The position numbers were made by a program, and so were the translations under genes. Below the pieces are notes generated by a model. It worked only from the letters and a program-made list of their open reading frames with translations, did no database searches and had not been told where the DNA came from. From NCBI RefSeq assembly GCF_000425345.1, contig NZ_KE384352.1, positions 46,084-110,083 on the forward strand: DNA of 64,000 bases, written 5' to 3'. The stretch comes from Rheinheimera baltica DSM 14885. Lineage in GTDB: Bacteria; Pseudomonadota; Gammaproteobacteria; Enterobacterales; Alteromonadaceae. Shown piece after piece: positions 62,973-64,000 of this stretch (within the stretch, counting starts at the first letter, position 1; every line of letters starts with the position of its first letter).

Positions 62973-64000
62973 ATGCAGTGGTCTTCAATACCTTCAGTAA
63001 AACAGCTTATTGCCATCGGTGCCGGCACCGGTGACGTATTGTCTCAGTGTCTAACTATACCGGCAGATTCGGTTACTGTTTTTGAGGCTGACGCCACATT
63101 GGCGCAGCAGCTTGCTAAGCAGTTTGCTGGCAATAAAGCGCTAAACGTAAAAGCGCACGTGGTATCAGATCAGGCAGGTACGGCGGTGATGTCATGCTTT
63201 AACCTGGCACAGTGCAATGCCTTAGCCCCGGCTACGGCGCTTTTAGCCGAGCTATTTCCCGGCCTTAAAGCTTTGCCGGGAAAAGAAGTGCAAACGCTGG
63301 CGTTAGCTAACGAGTTAAATGCCAGTAAACTGCATGGTCAGCAAAATATGTTGTTATTAGAGCTGCCAGCACAGAATTTGGCCTTGCTCACCCATCTGGC
63401 CGAGACCGATATACTGCAACATTTTAGCCATTTGGTGGTGCAGCATAGCGAACAGCCGTTGTACAAATCAGCAGCGCCGCTTAACGAGTTAACGCAGTAC
63501 CTGGCAGCTAATGGTTTTGAACTTAGTGAAACCGACAATTCAGATGCCGATTTCCCATTACTGCGGTTTTATCGTGATGCGCAAGCGCAGCAACTAAAGC
63601 AGGCTAATCAGCGCATTGCCGAGCTTACCAGCCTGCTTGAGGCAGAACAGCAACAGCGACAGCAAGCCAAACAGCAGCATGATGAAGCACTTAATGCACA
63701 GTCTACTACCCAAGCTGAGATAACAAAGCAGCTTGATGCGGCGAAGCAACAGTTAGACGCAGCAAAGCAGCAAGCGGAGCAGCAAAAGGCCGAACTGGCT
63801 AAGCAGTTAGAAGCAGCCAAGCAGCAATTCGCTACAGAGCAGCAGCAAAGCGAGCAAGCTAAAGCTGAGCTGAAAAAACAGTTTGACGCTGGTAAACAAC
63901 AACTGGACTCTGTTAAACAGCAAGCCTCAGCAGATAAGCAGCAGGCTGAGCAAGATAAGACTGAATTGGCTAAACAGTTAGAAGCCGCAAAGCAGCAATT
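62973..64000 (+). CDS. Coiled-coil protein with methyltransferase-like N-terminus, 3' end outside window
   Basis: At least 342 residues, open at the window edge. Residues 1-200 read like a Rossmann-type, FkbM/SAM-methyltransferase-like region ('LIAIGAGTGDVLSQCL', 'VTVFEADATLAQQLAKQF', 'MLLLELPAQNLALLTHL'). Residues 205 onward are an Ala/Gln/Lys coiled coil with repeated 'KQLEAAKQQ' units; the DNA at 63799 and 63970 repeats with a 171-base (57-residue) spacing. In-frame ATG 62961 is an alternative start; AAGGA lies 11 bases before 62973. It shares the soluble-domain-plus-coiled-coil plan of the preceding gene, so both probably work together. Function is not assigned. Confidence 0.7.
   Translation, partial: MQWSSIPSVKQLIAIGAGTGDVLSQCLTIPADSVTVFEADATLAQQLAKQFAGNKALNVKAHVVSDQAGTAVMSCFNLAQCNALAPATALLAELFPGLKALPGKEVQTLALANELNASKLHGQQNMLLLELPAQNLALLTHLAETDILQHFSHLVVQHSEQPLYKSAAPLNELTQYLAANGFELSETDNSDADFPLLRFYRDAQAQQLKQANQRIAELTSLLEAEQQQRQQAKQQHDEALNAQSTTQAEITKQLDAAKQQLDAAKQQAEQQKAELAKQLEAAKQQFATEQQQSEQAKAELKKQFDAGKQQLDSVKQQASADKQQAEQDKTELAKQLEAAKQQ

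Noticed and set aside
62280..64000. CRISPR-like or satellite repeat at the right end
   Set aside because: The repeats are in frame, without unique spacers, and are explained by coiled-coil coding sequence.

Overview
The window is gammaproteobacterial chromosome. Gene content and order point to the Alteromonadales-like aquatic bacteria, and the Rheinheimera/Alishewanella/Arsukibacterium group is my best guess. The basis is a chemotaxis/flagellar operon tail followed by a complete ccm operon and mlaA, a DUF6170-type protein, and glutamine-rich proteins. No rRNA, tRNA, CRISPR array, integrase or insertion sequence was seen. The genus is inference; no marker gene for it lies in the window.

Left part (1-23.8 kb), housekeeping and envelope functions. 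The tail of a chemotaxis operon (a CheW-like protein, CheW, DUF2802) converges on fliK and a small FlhB-like protein on the minus strand. Next come ccmABCDEFGHI (cytochrome c maturation) and mlaA on the plus strand. A chemoreceptor and a MacA/MacB-type efflux operon lie on the minus strand. A tonB - ECF sigma - putative anti-sigma operon follows. Then come a serine beta-lactamase-family gene broken by one in-frame stop codon, rlmA, yciU, a peptide transporter of the POT family and a small membrane protein.

Right part (23.8-64 kb), an almost uninterrupted cell-surface locus on the plus strand. It opens with three nucleotide-sugar genes (wecB and tviC/tviB-like). A very large SLBB-domain export protein and a compact type II secretion system (gspG,E,F,H,I,J,K,L,M, a short gspC-like gene, gspD) follow. 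Immediately downstream is a single highly codon-biased gene for a 652-residue exported protein. It has its own strong-looking promoter, a leader of about 190 nt, a consensus ribosome binding site and a strong terminator. I read this as a candidate surface-layer protein with a dedicated secretion machine.

The rest of the locus encodes a Wzx/Wzy-type polysaccharide route (Wzz, a flippase fused to a GT2 glycosyltransferase, GT4, Wzy-like polymerase, GT26, epimerase). An ABC-transporter capsule route follows (lipoprotein, KpsD-, KpsM-, KpsT- and KpsE-like proteins, and a KpsC-related protein). Then come a GT4 enzyme, rmlBDAC for dTDP-L-rhamnose, and two coiled-coil proteins, the last cut by the window edge.

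The genes fit together as one surface-building region. Precursors (UDP-ManNAc, UDP-HexNAcA, dTDP-rhamnose) feed polysaccharides exported by two routes, while the type II system would export the abundant protein that may coat the cell. Polysaccharide anchoring of that protein is inference from gene neighbourhood only.
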